Below are positions 23,589 to 35,467 of a stretch of 64,000 nt of DNA, in pieces. The notes beneath the pieces are model-generated. The model was given only the letters and a program-made list of their open reading frames with translations. It was not told the DNA's origin and ran no database searches. How positions within the stretch are numbered: position 1 is the first letter of the stretch; each line of letters begins with the position of its first letter. The DNA comes from Megalopta genalis (lineage: Eukaryota; Arthropoda; Insecta; Hymenoptera; Halictidae). The stretch spans positions 26,711,221 through 26,775,220 of the forward strand of contig NC_135014.1 of the NCBI RefSeq assembly GCF_051020955.1, in the 5' to 3' direction. The position numbers were made by a program, and so were the translations under genes.

Positions 23589-24020
23589 CATTATTATATT
23601 TTGCATATATTATGTAAAAATATCGATCGGAAAGCTTCCCTTTTTTTATATCAATATTCGCGCATGTTCACGTTCGACCCATGAAAATTCGTAGGGAGGT
23701 GGGAAGGGGGAGGGTTGTGCACTGGAACGTACTGATTATGTTTCGCGCAGGGGTGTCGTAATTGCTTCGTCGGTAATGAAGTGGCAGGCGAAATTGAACG
23801 CCGCTCTCTATTCAGAAGAAATCGATAAGCTCGAAGCCGGCCGGATAAGCGACAAAAAGCGGCACGCTCGAATCTTCCTTTACGCCGTAAAATTAACACA
23901 ACGCGAAGTAGTGGTCCGTAAATCGGGAATAATTTAAAAGCTTCCGACGGCCCGCATGATCGGGCAGCGGGGAAGGAAGAGCGAACGAGAGCCGGCATGC
24001 GGCAATGGATTGGGGAGAAC

Positions 24021-24021
<1 letters not shown>

Positions 24022-24062
<41 letters not shown>
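24022..24062. repeat. (CT)n microsatellite
   Basis: About 18 CT steps, then CTTTCTCC. The Arg-Glu repeats on the opposite strand are translations of this tract. Confidence 0.95.
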
Positions 24063-24063
<1 letters not shown>

Positions 24064-24203
24064 CTTTTCCGCGCAAGCTTTCGGCTCGAACTGGTCCATC
24101 CGATTTCCCAGATTTGATCGGCACTGACCGGACCTTTAATTGCCCCTCGAGAAATGGTTCCGCCCTTCCTTTCCAAAGGATTTCGGAAGCTGTTTAACCT
24201 AAA

Positions 24204-24680
24204 AGTCATTCCAATTTCCAGCATTATAACGCTCGAAGACCTCTTATATTATATTATATTATATTATATAATTATACTTACATGAAATATATTATAAATA
24301 TTATGTTATACTTATATAAAATATTATAAATATTATATTATACTTACATAAAATATATTATAAATATTTAAAGTCTAGAAGTCATTCCAATTTCCAGTAT
24401 TATAACGCTCGAAGATCTCTTATATTACATAATTATACTTACATGAAATATATTATAAATATTATATTATACTTATATAAAATATTATAAATATTATATT
24501 ACACTTACATAAAATATATTATAAATATTTAAAGTCATTCCAATTTCCAGCATTATAACGCTCGAAGATCTCTTATATCATATTATATTATATTATATTA
24601 TATAATTATACTTACATAAAATATATTATAAATATTATATTATACTTACACAAAATATATTATAAATATTTTATTATACG
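24204..24680 (+). repeat. Tandem triplication of a 150-175-bp AT-rich unit
   Basis: GTCATTCCAATTTCCAG starts at 24205, 24381 and 24534. Each is followed by ATTATAACGCTCGAAGA and then TATACTTACATAAAATATA repeats. Unit lengths are 176 and 153 bp; the difference is TA-tract length. Confidence 0.85.
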
Positions 24681-25717
24681 ATAAATAGTACGCATTAATA
24701 TCTGATTAATTGAACGCGTCTAGCGAAGTGCAACGTCCCTGGGACCGTCATTGAAAGAATCGTCGTGCCCGTTCAACAGCTAAAAATGATTTCGACGTCG
24801 AAAAGTCGTTCCAAGCGTCCGTGAAAAATCTCTTTAAACAAAATAATATTGCACGTTCGCCGACTTTAATAACACATCCGTGAAACAACTCCGGGGGAGG
24901 GGAAAAAAGAGAAGAGAGCGAAATTTCATTAGATTAAGGTATAACATGATCTTTTTGTACGTGGGCCCGCGGGAAATGTTGTGACAATGGCAGGCTTGAA
25001 GCGTGCAAAAAGAGTAATTAAATTAAGGTCGGACAGCTTTATAACGTCTGGACCCTCCGCGGGTTACGCGCGAAATTAGAACCTACGCTGCATACTAACA
25101 GAACTGACAGCTGCGCGGAATCTTTTCATGAGATGAGAATTTATCCTTTTTTTTATGCTCGCCGAAATTCATAAAACGTGTATCGAAATACGAACACGTT
25201 TCGAGGGGAAAATTTTTATTTACGGATATTTCATCGTCGTTCGTCGGCATTGTTTGTTTTTAATAACGCCCAGAGACCGGACTTTCCCAACCAGCTTTGT
25301 ACTCGCAAATCATTCTCAGAAGTGGCTAATTAGAATGTTCTCGAGGATAAGGCGTTGAAGTATTCGGCGAGATCGGATTACCGGGATTGCATTAAGGTCG
25401 CCGCGTCGCGCGTCGATGATCCGACCCGTTACCAACTGCCGGCGCGCGGCAATGTATGCGAGAGAATTGGCGCCGGGGCAACGGGGGACGTTGCTGCGCT
25501 ACGGAAAGCGTAATTTCTCTTCGCGGTCTTGTAACATTCAGAACTGCAGAGACCGTGGAGCTAATTTTCTGTTATTAAATTGTAAAAAATGAATTTTCCC
25601 GGAAGGTGAGCGGGCAAGTTACAGCTACGGATGAACATAACTCAGGCTTGGAAAATGAGCATCTGGAAAGTGTACTAATGCGATAAAGAAACAGAATTAG
25701 AGATTCCGCGTTGTCGA

Positions 25718-25718
25718 G

Positions 25719-25761
<43 letters not shown>
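25718..25761. repeat. (GA)n microsatellite
   Basis: About 20 AG steps, purine on the + strand. Confidence 0.95.
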
Positions 25762-25762
<1 letters not shown>

Positions 25763-28439
25763 GAGGAAAAATTCGGTGAAACGTGCGCGCGTCTTGATTT
25801 ATAAACCGGATTATATCCGTCTAAGTCCATCGTGTAGATTTGAAAAACATTCGCGTGATTTATTCCCGTGAATTATTACCGTTGAGGGGAGCTTCCGATC
25901 TAACAGACTGAAAAGGAGGTCAGGACTTTAGGATGACGTGTTTTTATGCAAAAATTATGCAACTTTCTATCTTGTCGAATTGTTTGCTTTTTAGTTTATC
26001 GTTCTCGATGAAAGCGAACTTTGACAGAGAAGATGCGACCTTCCACGTCAATAAATTATTATCGTTTAGCTATTGTATATTTATATTATTCTATATAATT
26101 GTATTATTATTATTCTTTAACTCGAATATTCACGTTTCCGAAAATATTGGATCTCTGAAAGCACGAACTTTATTAAAAAGCGTAACATAAAGAAACCAAA
26201 CGTGTGCATATATCACCGCGTTTATGTCCCTATTACTGCGAGTCGAATACCGCGGACGTTTTCATAAGCTTCCGAACATCGGAAGTCGATGAATGAATTA
26301 TAACCGCGATTGCTGTTACTTGCATGTCATAAATTATCGATATTAAATACATAGAAAATTATGAGAGTTATCTTTAGAAGAACTGCACACTATAAAATAT
26401 TAGATTTATATTAGATTATATTTTAATATTAGATTATATATTTCGTTACTTTCATAAAATACCGCAGTATTTGGGGCGTCCGCATCAATACCCACGCTCA
26501 CCCTATAGGGGTTGAGAAATTCTGTTCGAACGATGGGAGAGACGTCCAGCTACTTTTCGGGCAGGCTGTACGCGTTACACGGATTCGCGTCTATGAAAAC
26601 GAGAAGTCCGCGGCGTACCTGGATGTTGGACGCACCCCGTGCCACCTTTGATAAAGTATGAACATCTCGGAGCTACTTTCCGCGCGCTATCTCTGTATGC
26701 CGGCTTTTCAACGTGACCGAGGCGGAGAAAGAGCTTTTCAGTTCGGTGTTTCTATGTCTCTCTATGAAACTGTCTCTATGAAACTGTCTGCGACGTCGCC
26801 GTTCACCGAAATGAAAAGAGAACGACCTTCGGACAAAAATGCCCGGCCGAAAGATGGCCGTGCGAATTCCGGTAAGAATTTCTAGGCTTTAATGGGGTAT
26901 CGCGGCGCTTGTGCGGCACGGCGCATGGATTTGCATGGGGAATGGGGTTTCCGGGGCGGGGAATCCTGCCAAGAGGATCGTCTCGGGCTAGCGCGGGCCA
27001 AGTAGTAGTCTCGCGGGTACCATTTCACGGAATTAATCGCGCCCGGTTACAAAAGAAAGCGCCGTCGTTCGACTATTGTGCTCTCCGCTAAGGCTTGGAA
27101 ATAATTAGTTCAAGCACCGGAACCCTCCTTACGGCTCGCTCCCGCGATGGAACCGAACCGAACCGAACCGACGACCAACTAAAGGAAAGACCGTCCGAAT
27201 ACTTTCTTGTTTCAGTTCTGCAGGAAGACGAATCGTCGGTTCGATACCGTTCTCGTCGAACAACTTCCGAGACGCGTGCCGTTCCGCGAAATTGAAACGT
27301 ACGCGCTGGAAATATCTCGCGGCTACGGCGGTGTTACCGTCGGGAAAGAGAAATCGAGGGAAGTTTGTGTTATATACGCGTCCCAACAAATAGAGCCACT
27401 CTGCGATCGCGACGTTCGAAATAGAAGGAAATCTCGAACGATATCTTTATAGAGGAATTTACCGCGAGAAAACGCTCACGCGCGCGGCCTCCGGCCGTCG
27501 AATCACGGTCGCCGAAAGTTTGCGCATTTCTCGGGGCTATTAATAAAAACAGCAAGGTGAACTTTGCGCGAGTGAACTTCGATAAAACGTTTGTCTAATT
27601 GTACGTCATTTTTCACGACAAATCGCGATCTCTTTCAATCTCTCTCTCGAACAGATTTCTGACACGTTTCTGCGTCGCGTTCGTATCGGAACACTGAACT
27701 TTCGATTGCTTCTGCTCTCGGTTCCCCGAACCATGACACTTGCTCTATGAAAAAAAACGATGCGCATAAGTCTGTATTAAACTCTAAAAATGTCAACGAG
27801 GTTGCGCGAACGTTTAAACGATCGCGTCGCGAGGAACATGGCCGACGTTCTCCGTCGAACGAGTTAAGAGCGCCGGACAAACAGAAAACGCGTCGTAACA
27901 GAAATCCGAGCATTAACAAAATCAATTCCGATGCCATTGTCGGCGACGGTATTGTCCCGCAGCCGACAAACGACGGCCGCCGCAGCTGTGATCGGATTCT
28001 ACGACTTCCTTCACATTGTGTGCTTTAGCCACCGCGTCCGTCGCATAATTTCGCGACGGTTCCCCGAGTGCGCGTTTGTCGCGCCGAAACAGTCCGACCC
28101 CGTTGGGACCAACTTCGACCGTGTGCACGAATTGGCTGGCAAAACAACGGGATAACTTTCTTCCTCTTCTTCGGCTGCATACAGTATCGTTGAGCTTGCA
28201 ATAGGTCCTCCGGGCGCATCGGCGGCCAACGACAAATCACGGTTGTCTTCGTACCCGCGACCGCTCCGTTTCGAACGATTATTCCACGGTGGAACGAAGA
28301 ACGAGAAAGAACAAACGACGATGCCACTTAACGCCACTTAACGCTTTGGTACCACCAAGGTGGTACCTTTGGTTCAGTTTAAAAAAAACTGAAATAACAT
28401 TTGAACTATAATTTCTTGGGTGTTAAAAGACAGCAAACT
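25762..28439. other. Non-coding, moderately CpG-rich, nothing recognised
   Basis: A hydrophobic frame at 25957-26010 superficially resembles a signal peptide but lacks a suitable phase-1 donor. A short (CGAAC)n run lies at 27152-27170. This stretch is comparatively free of MITEs. Confidence 0.5.
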
Positions 28440-28730
28440 AACCATAGCATTGTGCTTATTTAACTAAGAATTAAGTACGAAAATTCTTGGATAACTTATT
28501 ATTATATTACTTATACTTATTTATTATACTTATTATTATTATTATTATTATTATACTTATATTATTGCATTGTGCTTATTTAACTAAGAATTAAGTACGA
28601 AAATTCTTGGATGACTTATTATTATATTACTTATACTTATTTATATTACTTATTATTATTATTATACTTATATTATTATCATTATTATTATATACTTATT
28701 AATATACTTATTTATATTACCGCCACCTTC
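28440..28730 (+). repeat. 120-bp duplication with (ATT)n tracts
   Basis: GCATTGTGCTTATTTAACTA then AGAATTAAGTACGAAAATTC occurs at 28447 and 28567. TATTATACTTATTTAT repeats lie between and after. Confidence 0.85.
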
Positions 28731-30012
28731 GAAATTTTTTTTTAAATCTAAAATTTCCAAGCTATTACGCCGGCGTCAAACAAAAGAGTCGTATCTAAGA
28801 TCTGCGGACGGCATAGTGTTAATATTTGTAAATCGTTACCTTGTAATATTGATAACCGAACAGGTGGTTGAAAATTTCGATGCTTATCGCGTATATGTCA
28901 ATGCAAACGATACGTCGTTCCGACGCACCCCTTTTTCGCAGCTGTACGTGGGCGCAGAAAACATATCGCAACCTCGTAGCTTTTTTTTTGTACGTCTTTT
29001 GAATTTTTGTAATAAAGTCGCGCGTGACATTTTCCAATGTTTCTCGAAAATGACGCGCTTTCGCGTCGTTAATCGATTAAACAAGGGGCGAAATCGATTA
29101 AAAATAAGGGTGAAAATATGAGTAAAAAATACTCGGGTAAGTACAGTGGCGTAGTATTATCAAAGAACCGTTCTCTTGCAAAATAATGTACAGAATAACC
29201 GTTTCGTAGTCAAATTGGTTACGACGAACCGATTTGTCACGGTTCGCTTGGAGGGAAACAGAAGTGACGTTTATTGATTTTGTGAAAATAAATTGTCTGC
29301 GCTTTCAACTGGAAAGTTTTTCCATTATGAAGTTGTAATCCCTCTTTTATTGGTTTAGAGACACACGCAGAGAAATAGAGAGAGAGAGAGAGAGAGATCG
29401 GGAGAGTGGCAGAAATCTTGACAAAAAAATTCAGTCTTCGCGTGGATTCTACCTTCTATTACAAATTAATAACGAACCCCATCGAGACAATGTAATTGAT
29501 TTTGCGAGAGCAACGTCCGTCGGAAAGTAGTTTAGAGTTCTCATAAAAATGTCAACTACCTTAATTAACCGTGTTTCATGAGAATGTTTTTCTTTTTTTT
29601 AGTTTATTAGCACCGATAATTAGGATACCAATTAAACGGTACACCCTTTCCCAATGTAAACCGAACCTATCCGTGGAAACTCAGCAGACCGGAACGAAAA
29701 TTAATACGAAATTTTCATAGGATCTACCTTTTCCGACGCGGAGAGTTTTCCAACGGAACTCTCTCCGCGCCGCGGCGTCGAGCTTGCACTTTAATTGGCC
29801 GAGTATCTGCTTACAGGCATTTCGTTCAACCGGATCGTGGTTCACGTTTCGCGTAACACGTCGGATTCATAAATCATTGCAAAATTCATTGCGGAAACAT
29901 TTCCGATTACGATCGCGTTGCTTCGGAGACGGGGGGAGGGAGGAACAAAGATGTCATCTCGCACGAAAACGTTGCTCGAAGAAGCCTCGTCGAACCGCTT
30001 TTGTTCCAATTA
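28731..30012. other. Non-coding, nothing recognised
   Basis: It contains a short (GA)n run at 29377-29396. No gene or mobile element is supported. Confidence 0.5.
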
Positions 30013-30120
30013 CAGTAATGTCTGCCTTGCGGCTCGTTTTTATCGTCATTGACGATCGGCGATTGCAGAAACGAGCCGCGAGGCCCGAAGAGTCGCGACT
30101 TAGTATTCTCGTATATTCGC
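30013..30120. mobile_element. Family A, internally deleted copy
   Basis: TA, CAGTAATGTCTGCC, then directly TTGCGGCTCGTTTTTAT and, after a short loop, AAACGAGCCGCGAGGCCCG. The outer part of the left arm is missing and the right arm fades before 30120. Confidence 0.6.
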
Positions 30121-30121
30121 G

Positions 30122-30336
30122 TAATAATGTCTCCCTAACCGACGCTCAGATCGTCCACAAAAATGGATAATTTAAGAAGAGGAGACACGATTATTCGAGC
30201 ATTGCGGTTCATTTTTATAGTCACGAATTCTCAACAACTATTCGAACGAGTTGCAAGGCTCGAATAATCGTACCCGCTCTTCGCAAATTGTTTATTTTTC
30301 TGCAGAATCTGAGCGTCAGTTAGAGAGACATTACCG
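30122..30336. mobile_element. Family A hairpin MITE (215 bp)
   Basis: AATAATGTCTCCCTAACCG at the left, GTCAGTTAGAGAGACATTAC at the right. The arms have AAGAAGAGGAGACACG and CGTACCCGCTCTTCGC. It directly follows the deleted copy at 30013. Confidence 0.8.
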
Positions 30337-30859
30337 TCTAACTCTCGAAAGATCGGCGAAATCGAAATCTTCGATTTCGCGGCGAACGCGGGATTTGGCG
30401 AACCGGATTTGAAATCTCGTTACGATTGTACTTCGTTGCATCGGCGAATCGTGTTCGTTATGTTATCCAATTACCGCGGGGTTGCTCCGCGACGAACGAT
30501 GAAATAATCGTGTTTAGGTTCAACGTGGACAAGGCTGCAGTATTCCCGAAATTGTCTCAATTTGCGACGGCTTCGCGCATACAATGCCCCGACAACTTAC
30601 ACCGCCGGCTCACCGTTTCCATAGGAAATTCCCGAGTTCGTGCGCCCGTCTACGTGTGCGAGCGGTCAAAGTTAGCCCTCCACTGATAGAAACTTTCCTC
30701 CGGATAACTATGACAGCCAGCTTTGGCCATATTGGAGTTTGTTTCGCTGCGCGCATCACTTTCGTGTTACCCGCGCGCCGAAAGAACACGCTTGTCCAGC
30801 GTATCCGAGTAAAAAGTATTCTTGAGTCTACGAAAATCTTTGCAGCCACATCTTCGAAT

Positions 30860-31272
30860 ACCACTATACTATACTATACTATATACTATATTATACTATA
30901 CTATATATACTATATTATACTATACTATATATACTATATTATACTATACTATATACTATACTATACTATATATACTATATTATACTATACTATATACTAT
31001 ACTATACTATATATACTATATTATACTATACTATATACTATACTATACTATATACTATATTATACTATACTATATACTATACTATACTATATACTATACT
31101 ATACTATACACTATACTATACTATACTATACTATATACTATACTATATACTATACTATATACTATACTATATACTATACTATATACTATACTATATACTA
31201 TACTATACTAAACTATATACTATACTATATACTATACTATACTATACTATATACTATATACTATACTATACC
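30860..31272. repeat. Long (ACTAT)/(ATATACTATACT) microsatellite
   Basis: About 410 bp built from ACTAT and ATACTAT steps in higher-order blocks of about 20-45 bp. The 240-residue open frame over it (YYTILYYT) is an artefact of a stop-poor pentanucleotide repeat. Confidence 0.95.
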
Positions 31273-32914
31273 ACGCTATTTATACCGAAGCTGTCGACGG
31301 ACATAGTTTAATCATTTCTATTCGATGGGTCGGAAGGACGTCGGCGGCGTCGCGAAAACAAAACGCGGGGGTCGAGGGGAGGGCTATCGAGCCCCGTCGT
31401 TTTCATTGTGAAGGAAAATGCGCGCGAAAAAACCGAGGCAAACGGAGAACTCCCGTAATGACTCTTTCCCGAGCTGTCTGCCGGCGAAAGAAATCGGATT
31501 TTCGGCGACATGTTCGCGCCGTCTTCGCCATCAAACAAAGTGCTGCGACCAGACCCAAGGCGTGAAAAGGACTGAGGAAAAAAGGGGGCGACAAGAGTGG
31601 TAAGGGTGGAACGGAAACTTCGCGGGAAAAGTAGGCGATGAAATCCCTCCGCACCACCTCCTCCTCCACCCCACTCCGCCCTCGGTATCGGCGCTGGCGG
31701 TCGGGGAATTATTTTAGACTTGTTAATGCAATTTCCTTAAAAGCCCGCGCGATACGTCAGCACGTAAATGCGCGTACATTTGCGTCACCGTGGTCTTCCA
31801 GTTTAAGAACGTTCGTGCCGTTTTCTGTTTTATGAAGCGTGTCCCTTGTTCGTGCCGCAGTTGGATGGATGAATGCATGGAAAAAGAAAAATTTATTAAA
31901 GCCGAAGCGTAACCGTCCGCTGTGAAAAAGCGAGCGACGCGTGGCTGCTTCGTAAGAATTAATCGAATTTACGCGGAATTCTCGCCCCTTTATCGTACCG
32001 TATGTTTCGATTGAGAAACGTATCCGGTATTTCTTTTCTTTAATTTCATTCATTTAATGTCGCATCCGCTTAATACGTTCAGCGCCGCGCGAGTCACTAA
32101 TTTTTAACTAGCTTTTCGAAATCAATTTTTATTGTAACATATTGGGAAAATCGAATGTAAGGTTCGAGGATTTGTAGGATACAAAATAGCTGAACCAATA
32201 TTTCCTATGGTAAATATTAACGAAACCTTTGCAGAAAGAAAAGCAATTTATATTCTGTCTTTTAACAAAGATGCTTTACCTTTTTTTATTCTTGTACACG
32301 CAATACGGAATTTATTTGTGGCAGATTTCGCGCGGAGGTTGACCAACTGTATATATATTATATATATCATCGAACGATCGTGTTCCTCTAGAAACAGGCG
32401 GATTCGGATTTTCAAGCGGCAATTAACCGCACCAGAGGATAAAACACTTTCCCGTTTGTCCGCGCGTCCTCTTCTAAAAGCGCATTAAAGGACGGGGGAA
32501 CGTAATCGAAGTTTTTCGTTCTTCGACCGAGAGTCGGGTCGGGAGGTGCTTCTAAAGAATACGAATAAATTCGAGTTTTCACATCGATAAATACCGAAAT
32601 TATACGGAAGTTCAAGCGGCGGCAAAAGAACGGGGCGGCCGCTCTGCAGACAAACGTGTGTCTGGGGACTTTGGCGGAATTAGGTGGTAAAAAAGGGGCG
32701 AGGAAGTAAAACGGGCCGGCGTGTGCGACGGAGAGAATTCTGTGGTGGACAGAGAAGGAATCGAAGCTTAATGGGAATTCCCGCGGCAGTACGCGGATTT
32801 GCATGGCAAATGGGTAGTTAGTTGGTAAATATGATCATGGGGTGGCTGGATTTTCTAATGCAATCGTTACCCTATAAAGCGGCGGATAGCCGGTGAACAA
32901 TGAGTCGACAAACA
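31273..32914. other. Non-coding, nothing recognised
   Basis: GC-rich to mixed DNA with short open frames on both strands. None has a recognisable motif. Confidence 0.5.
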
Positions 32915-33131
32915 CAGTAATGTCTCCCTTACTGACGCTCAGATTTTGTGCACAGAAGTGGACAATTTGGGAAGAGGAGATACGATTGTTCGAGCCTCGC
33001 GGCTCGCTTTTATAATTGTGGACAATTTATAACTATAAAAATAAACCGCAAGGCTCGAATAATCGTATTTTCTCTTCCCAAATTGTCCATTTTTCTGGTC
33101 AATCTGGGCGTCAATTAGAGAGACATTACTG
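32915..33131. mobile_element. Family A hairpin MITE (217 bp), first of an adjacent pair
   Basis: Left CAGTAATGTCTCCCTTACTG, right CAATTAGAGAGACATTACTG. The arms have GGGAAGAGGAGATACG and CGTATTTTCTCTTCCC. A single TA (33132-33133) separates it from the next copy. Confidence 0.88.
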
Positions 33132-33133
33132 TA

Positions 33134-33570
33134 CAGTAACGTCTCCCTTACTGACGCTCAGATTTTGTGCACGAAAATGGACAATTTTGGAAGAGGAGAT
33201 ACGATTGTTCGACTTTTATATATTATATATTATTATTTATTTTATATATTTTATATTATAATTAATATATATTTTATATATTTGTATAATATTATATATT
33301 ATATATTATATAAATATATATAATACATTTATATATTTTATATATTATAATATTATATTATAATATTATATATTTTATATTAATCATTATATATTTTATA
33401 TATTATACATTGGCTTTTATAATTGTGGACAATTTATAACTATAACAATAAACCGCAATTGTTGTCCACAATTATAAAAACGGGCCGCAAGGCTCGAATA
33501 ATCGTATCTCCTCTTCCCAAATTGTCCATTTTTCTGGTCAATCTGTACGTCAATTAGAGAGACATTACTG
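33134..33570. mobile_element. Family A hairpin MITE with TA-rich insert (437 bp), second of an adjacent pair
   Basis: Left CAGTAACGTCTCCCTTACTG, right CAATTAGAGAGACATTACTG. About 200 bp of TATATTATA repeat (33218-33415) lies in the left arm just after GATTGTTCGA. The rest of the stem resumes at GGCTTTTATAATTGTGGAC. Confidence 0.85.
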
Positions 33571-35125
33571 TAATTGTTCGCGCTTTATCGGACAGAGCGG
33601 CTTTCGATAGCTCGCGCGTCGATAGGATTTCGATACTGTTGCAACGGTCAGCTGCTAACATTACCGAACTCCATGTAAAACGGTTTCCCGTTCCACTCGG
33701 AGCAGGTGTCGTATTTTCCTTTCGATCGATTGCTCGTCAGAGCCGTTCGACGGGACACCGTTCAAAAGCTAATGATTCTTTCTTCCTCCGAGAAAAATCA
33801 ACGAACTCCGGCGTGACCTTTGAAATACCTGTTCGCGCTTGCCCCCTCGCGCCTATCCGGGAACCGTGTCGCCGCCGACTGCTGGACAGAATCAATTCCT
33901 GACGGTCTCTCTTTCTGCTAACTCGAAGCTCCGACTTCCTTTTTTTAAGCAGCTCTGCTTTGTCTAGCCGAGTCCCGGGCGATTCCCGCGCTTAAGATTT
34001 ATTTTTATACCTCCACTTCGAGCGAATTCAATTTCCGGATGCTGACGGATGCGCTCGTAACTCAAGATTCCGGGATAGGAACTCCGCCCGTGAAATCTTA
34101 TTTCTTATCCGATCATCCGATTGTTCGCGGATTGACCGGCATTGTCCGGCGGGGAGATCGTGGGAACAATTATCGCGGCGCGCGGCGACCGCGGGAAACG
34201 CGACGCGCTCGTCGACGCTTCGGTTTTCCATCGGGATGCAACGCGGTGGACGCGCGTTCCGAATAATAATTGACGCGCGGTGAAAAGTGCGGGCATCGTT
34301 TTCATCCATTTTTCTTGCAAACAAAAGAGACAGAGAGCCGAGCTCCGTTTTCGTCGAATCGAACGCGCGTACAAATTCGCCTTTGGGCGGCGTCTCGAAC
34401 GCGCTGCTCGCGATCGCCAGAAAATTGCTCCGTCGACGAGGCTCCGCGTCTCGAGCATTTTCTCACGTACGCCTATGGTTTCCATGCCGGCGGCCCGGGC
34501 GAGACACCTACACACGCTCGAGACGAGACCGCTAATTACATCGGCTTCGAAATGAGTTTATAAGGCGACACAGTGTCTATTGTCGATACCGGGCCGAGCT
34601 GTTAAGTGAGACGTGTAAGCGACGGAGTTCTCTAATTATCGATAAAAGCCAAATTAATTGAGTTTCCACTCACAATGTCGGAACTTGCACGCTACACAGC
34701 CAATAACCAGCGAACGTCTGACGGTACAACGAGAGCCTGCAGCGACGAGTAGTACCGCCCCTCTCCCCGTGTCCCTATTATGTCTTGCAAAATCTGTGCA
34801 CATGTAAAATATTTAACTTCGTTCGCTGGCACGTGCATTACCTTAAAGGGTTGCTCTACGTGCAATACGGAAACCGGCGAGCCCGAAGTGCTCTAACTGG
34901 TTCGCGTGCGCGCCGAAGGAACACGGGGACACGCCTCGCGCGCGGAAATAGGGTTGCACGTGTCCCCGCAACGAAAAAAGACCGTTCCCGAAATGGTACG
35001 CCACTGGCTGGCTTTAGAGCGCGTTTCTGGAGCTTCGGTGTCCCCGGAGACGCCACCGCAAGGAGAGGAGAGTCCCATTTGTCTGCCAGGCTAGCGAGGG
35101 GTTCGAACTATCATCGAGACCAGTG
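33571..35125. other. Non-coding, CpG-rich, nothing recognised
   Basis: Long overlapping frames near 34.0-34.6 kb on both strands are explained by GC-rich composition. No domain is seen. Confidence 0.5.
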
Positions 35126-35467
35126 GCGTAGTTACGGAAATGGCAACCCGAAATTTGGCATTCCCCGGAAGAAATTGCTGTACATGGGCGTGGCATTAAT
35201 ACAGGGAAATTCACAGCAATCTGTAATTTGGCATTCCCGAGAGAAATTACTGTAGATAGGCGTGGGATTGGCACAGGGAAATTCGCAGCAACCCTTTTGT
35301 TATTTTCGGGATAAATTACTGTATATAGGCGTAGAACTAGCACAGGGAAATTCACAGCAACCCAGAATTTGACATCTCCGGGAGAAATTATTGTACAGAG
35401 CCGTATGATTAACACAGGAAAATTCACAGCAACCTAGAATTTGGCATTTCCGGGAGAAATTACTGAA
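35126..35467 (+). repeat. Family C tandem array, five units of about 72 bp
   Basis: The AGAAATTACTGTA-type segment recurs at 35171, 35243, 35312, 35384 and 35456, with steps of 72, 69, 72 and 72 bp. Consensus segments are ATAGGCGTGG, GGCACAGGGAAATTCACAGC, AACCC-GAATTTGGCATT and TCCGGGAGAAATTACTG. Since 72 is 24 codons, open frames run through with a 24-residue period. There is no independent sign that this is a protein. Confidence 0.9.

Noticed and set aside
24022..24124. Arg-Glu-rich protein
   Set aside because: Translation of the (CT)n microsatellite.
25933..26190. Candidate signal-peptide exon (hydrophobic frame near 25957-26010)
   Set aside because: No acceptable phase-1 GT donor follows the hydrophobic stretch, and the frame runs into AT-rich sequence. 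The hydrophobicity is typical of T-rich DNA.
30584..31306. 240-residue plus-strand open frame
   Set aside because: Mostly YYTILYYT translations of the ACTAT microsatellite.
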